From positions 53,611,569 to 53,675,568 of the forward strand of contig JALGQZ010000007.1 in the NCBI GenBank assembly GCA_023105745.1: a stretch of 64,000 nt of DNA. Direction: 5' to 3'. Position 1 is the stretch's first letter. Every line of letters begins with the position of its first letter. Shown in pieces: positions 60,691 to 64,000 of the stretch. This stretch comes from Austropuccinia psidii (taxonomy: Eukaryota; Basidiomycota; Pucciniomycetes; Pucciniales; Sphaerophragmiaceae). The notes beneath the pieces are model-generated. The model saw only the letters and a program-made list of their open reading frames with translations. It had not been told where the DNA came from and searched no databases. The translations under genes were made by a program, and so were the position numbers.

Positions 60691-62195
60691 TGTCAGGGTG
60701 AGTCTATGTAGTAGCTTAAAAATAGTAAATACAAGCTAGCACTATGACTGTGACACACACAAAATAAATAAAAATTAAGACTTCAGGTCCTACTGCTATG
60801 TGGTAACAGTGGTGATGAGTCTATTGAGGACCTGGGTTGCAATGCTCTAATATCTTTGACTGTAAAGAAACACTACAATAATTAATTATTTTAATTATAT
60901 CAATATAATCCTAAGAGTACTACTGGTATAAGACAGTTTTACTATGTAAGGATGTTAATTCATGATAAGATGAGTCTTTTCCAGTGAGGAAAGACCTGCT
61001 TTTATCTCCTCTGAGGACTGTGAAAGACTGGTAGGCTCTTCACACGTCTACAGAGTGAAAATTTTCACTCTGGAGGCTGGGTTGTGGTTCTGTACCATCA
61101 ATTCTGACGTCAGCATGGTCAGAATTGTGGTTTTTGGACCACAAATGATCATTCTGGATCAATACAGGGTGAAAAAACTCTTCACAGGCCACGTCAGCAC
61201 CATTGTGACGTGTCCAGAGTGTCTGGATGACTAATATTAGTCATTCTGGGCGGGTTTAAGCTTTAAACAACCATTATTTTAAGTATCAAGCCAGTACTGG
61301 TTGGTACAGGTTTGGTACAGGCCAGTATTGGTCAAAATACTTCCAACCAAGATATCTCAGTCAGTTTTTGAGATATCAAGAAACCAAGAGCACAGAATTG
61401 AAGGGCTCAATGAGCTCTTCAATTTGGTATGCTTCATGTTTACCCTTCTTGCAAATAGCAAAAGTTATAAGGGTTTTAAGTTTTTGGATGTAATTTTGTA
61501 CATCAGTATGAGGCTTCAAAAACTTCCATGCTAGATATCTTCTTCAATTTGGAAGATATCTGTATTCTGATGATACAGTTTTGTAGGGCTTGATTAGCTC
61601 TACAGTTTGGTATATTACACTGTACAGTTGTATGAGTGTATGCCAAAGATACAGGGGTTTGTTTATTTTCTTGTTTTCAGAATATCTGTATTTTGGTTAT
61701 TAAACCTTTGAACCAAGATCCCTCAGTCAATTTAAGAGATACAGAGGTCTAAGGTGTCTCAAATTAAAGCTCTTGTTGAGATCTTTAATTTGGTTATACT
61801 TTTGTACAGTTTTGTACAAGCCCTCTTTGACTTTCAGGGGGACTTGGTTTTGAAAATAAGGTTATATGGTATCTCCAGTTGTAGTGGTGTTACAACAACA
61901 TGGATGATATCATTGTGTAGCTCTCTATGTGAGCTTTAAGAAAAATACCATTTTGGTATAGAATAACTTAAATATGCATAAGTTAGATGAGAGGTGAAAA
62001 TAAGGGTTTTGACTTGTTTATTCTCCTCTATGTTTCCTTATTCTGTTTGGATAAGGTTGGTGTTTAATTTAAGAGGATTGTTTTTTCCTCTTATTTATTA
62101 CCTGTATTGACTATGTTTGTTCAATACTTGTCATACCATTATTTATGGTACGTTGGATGTCATGCTGGTGCTCTGTTTTGAGTCACAGGCTGACA
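60691..62195 (-). repeat. 3' LTR of element H (1505 bp)
   Basis: The reverse complement starts TGTCAGCCTGTGACTCAAAACAG and ends CACCCTGACA. By eye it is well over 90% identical to the A LTR along its length. TGACGTCA is at 61105-61112 and the three hairpin modules are present. The polypurine tract ggagggagggta (minus strand) lies at 62196-62206. Confidence 0.95.
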
Positions 62196-62219
62196 TACCC
62201 TCCCTCCAAAAAAGGCTCA

Positions 62220-64000
62220 TCATTGATGAGACTCTTTTGTCCTCATGGAGGCTCTTGATCCTTTTGAAAAAGAATCTTTATCTGAAACATCATCCAGCTT
62301 TACCCATTGGTCTTTTTCTGGTGGTTCATTCCTCCTTTCTGTTAAATAATCCCTATTGGAATATCTTTTTATTTGATTGGGGTTGTCAGTTTCAAAGTAG
62401 AACTTTCTTTGTTTGTCCTGCCCAATTATCAAGTAACTCTCTAGGTAATTATGTATGCTTATGCCATAGATTCTATGGTACTCTGTACCCATTAAAAATC
62501 CATCAAACTTAGCATTTTCAAGTACCACAAATTCAATGTGTAATCTGAGGTTTCCCATTTTGTGTGGTATTATAATTATTTTTTGGATTATTCCAAGTGA
62601 CTTCATTTTGCCTGCAGCACTTTTAAAGCTTCTTGCTTTTGTTAAAAGCATCTCTGCATTCCACATTGGAAAGTGTCTGTCCAAGTATTCTTTGGCGACC
62701 ACTGAGCAATTTGCTCCTTCGTCAAAAATCAAAGGATGCTTTTTATTTTCAATGTACACATCAAGCTTTGATTTTGCTCCATGAATAAAGGCCATACCAG
62801 TTTTGGGTACTTCCAAATACTCTTTAGCATCAATGGTTCTGCCACTTCTGTCTTCACCTTTTTTGGGTTGAATGAGTTCTGGTTTCAAAGAGTTTCCTAG
62901 GACTGATTCTGTTTTCTCATCCTCATACTCTAATAAGTATTGTTCAATAGGCTCTGATCCACTGTCTGAATCCTGTCTTAGCCCATTTCCCATGCTGTCA
63001 GAGTCAGATTTGTACTCCATGTGTTCTTCTACTGACTCTTCCTCTATTGCAAATATTTTCTTTTTTCCCTTGGGACAATTATTTGCATAGTGGTCAGGTG
63101 ATCCACAGTTATGGCATGTGTTCCTTCTCCTTGGTGCTTCTTCACCATTAGTAGGTTTGAGGTCTTTTTCCATGAATATCTTTGGTTTTTCTCTGCTATC
63201 ATGTGACCTATAGGGTGAACTACTTCCAATTGATGTCTTTTTTCTGACATCTTGTATGACATTTGCTATGTCATCAATGCTGCTTATTTTGCTGCATCTG
63301 CACTTTACTGCATGTTCTAAGTCTCCTGGAAGTTTTGTCAGAATCTTATGATTTCTCATCTCTATTGTCATGTTTGGATCAATAGATTTGAGTCTTTTGG
63401 TTTGTTTAAGACACCATTCATAAGGGTCTTTTTCTGTAGAGTATCTGTCACTCTCAAAAGAGATGGTTTTTTGCCAAATCCAAGTACCATTGCTGTACTT
63501 TTGTATTATTTGGTTTCTCCACCATGGCCAGCTTTTCCTACCATGTATCTCTTTCATTTCAGTGTACCATATATTTGCATGGCTTCTGAATGCAGTGTTG
63601 AGTCTTGTGGTGATCCAGTAGTCTGGTATCTTTGGTACATCAACAAAAAGTCCATTAATATAATCAATAAGCTCCATATGATCATATTCTCCAATTCCTG
63701 AGAATTTAGGCCAATTTACCACATCAGGTAATTGCTTCAATGCTTGTTTCTCAGAGTAACTGAGGTTCTCACCATCTTGGTAAATAGACTCAGACCTTAA
63801 CTTTGGATCCTGGGATTCAGGAGCTTGGTTTTCTGATTCTTCCTCTTTTACTTTGGTGATTGGTTTATCCTCTTGAGTTGTTTGAGGGAAGAAATTATCT
63901 TCTTTTTCCTCCTTTTTATAGAGAAAATCCACTTCTTTTTCCAGGATTTCCTGTTGAGATTGGATATTTCTTAAATCTCTTCTCACAGCTTGTTGTTCCT
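62220..64000 (-). CDS. Gag plus protease-like domain fused to the Pol tail (element H), N-terminus outside window
   Basis: About 592 codons are open from the window edge to TGA 62220-62222. In order: the end of a coiled coil, the Gag core (nearly the same as A; about 92% identity by eye over 180 residues), the zinc knuckle [14 protein letters not shown] (63075-63116), an acidic linker, and a protease-like domain. In that domain the active-site motif reads FDEGAN (D-E-G at 62715-62723) instead of IDTGAS. About 110 codons later the frame ends in KDQW...RASMRTKESHQ, matching the end of A Gag-Pol (KDKW...[11 protein letters not shown]). All polymerase, RNase H and integrase sequence is absent, yet no stop interrupts the frame. 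The protease-like part is only about half identical to A. Probably a particle protein for an element moved by A-type enzymes. Confidence 0.9.
   Translation of the reverse strand, partial: EQQAVRRDLRNIQSQQEILEKEVDFLYKKEEKEDNFFPQTTQEDKPITKVKEEESENQAPESQDPKLRSESIYQDGENLSYSEKQALKQLPDVVNWPKFSGIGEYDHMELIDYINGLFVDVPKIPDYWITTRLNTAFRSHANIWYTEMKEIHGRKSWPWWRNQIIQKYSNGTWIWQKTISFESDRYSTEKDPYEWCLKQTKRLKSIDPNMTIEMRNHKILTKLPGDLEHAVKCRCSKISSIDDIANVIQDVRKKTSIGSSSPYRSHDSREKPKIFMEKDLKPTNGEEAPRRRNTCHNCGSPDHYANNCPKGKKKIFAIEEESVEEHMEYKSDSDSMGNGLRQDSDSGSEPIEQYLLEYEDEKTESVLGNSLKPELIQPKKGEDRSGRTIDAKEYLEVPKTGMAFIHGAKSKLDVYIENKKHPLIFDEGANCSVVAKEYLDRHFPMWNAEMLLTKARSFKSAAGKMKSLGIIQKIIIIPHKMGNLRLHIEFVVLENAKFDGFLMGTEYHRIYGISIHNYLESYLIIGQDKQRKFYFETDNPNQIKRYSNRDYLTERRNEPPEKDQWVKLDDVSDKDSFSKGSRASMRTKESHQ

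Larger units (their letters stand above)
60691..64000 (-). mobile_element. Element H: Gag-only non-autonomous relative of A, 5' end outside window
   Basis: A 1505-bp 3' LTR, a polypurine tract and one open frame on the minus strand. The distance from the protease-like domain to the Pol C-terminal tail is a few dozen codons: RT, RNase H and integrase are missing. It inserted into G next to ACATG (60686-60690); the partner duplication is outside the window. Confidence 0.88.

Noticed and set aside
1..64000. tRNA, rRNA or host protein genes
   Set aside because: No cloverleaf-like segments, rRNA motifs or intact non-transposon proteins were seen anywhere in the window.

Overview
The window contains no recognisable host gene. 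It is a nest of LTR retrotransposons, almost all Ty3/Gypsy (Metaviridae-type) with chromodomain or chromodomain-like Pol tails, in very AT-rich, CpG-poor DNA. The Gag style of the minus-strand family, the low GC and the density of nested Gypsy elements suggest a rust fungus (Pucciniales) with a bloated genome. Austropuccinia psidii or a relative is plausible, but that is a memory-based inference.

Layout, left to right. Element A (+, 1-7590, 5' end outside) has one unbroken 1953-aa Gag-Pol and a 1501-bp 3' LTR. It sits inside the 5' LTR of element B (+, 7591-16506), a decayed relative with a 1437-bp 3' LTR. After 1.9 kb of unassigned AT-rich DNA comes element C (+, 18364-32006), a decayed second family with LTRs of about 1.9 kb. 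Its 3' LTR is interrupted by a solo LTR K (27394-29377, 5-bp target duplication) and by a fold-back/MITE-like element with 24-bp terminal inverted repeats and a palindromic core (30517-31975). From 32.0 to 39.5 kb lies old DNA with a dead PIF/Harbinger transposase (+) and two decayed minus-strand reading frames, one resembling the Myb/SANT-like partner protein of rust Harbinger-type elements. From 39.6 kb to the right edge is a deep nest: family-1 LTR I is broken by element F (+, family 2). The F 5' LTR carries a truncated LTR J and the complete minus-strand element D (42551-51686, third family, target duplication CATAG). F is broken at 54606 by element G (-, family 3), which is broken at 60690 by element H (-, family 1), running off the right edge.

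How the parts relate. A and H share near-identical LTRs. A encodes the full enzyme set, while H keeps only Gag, a protease-like domain with an altered active site, and the Pol C-terminal tail in one open frame. H looks like a Gag-only non-autonomous partner of A. The 5' region of families 1 and 2 has an unusual layout: a short leader ORF0 without an in-frame ATG but preceded by a splice-acceptor-like AG, then two overlapping frames (X, in the Gag frame, and Y, always +1 to X), then the main Gag-Pol. The relative frames are the same in A, B, C and F, and Y is conserved. This is the most interesting candidate for an undescribed arrangement in the window.
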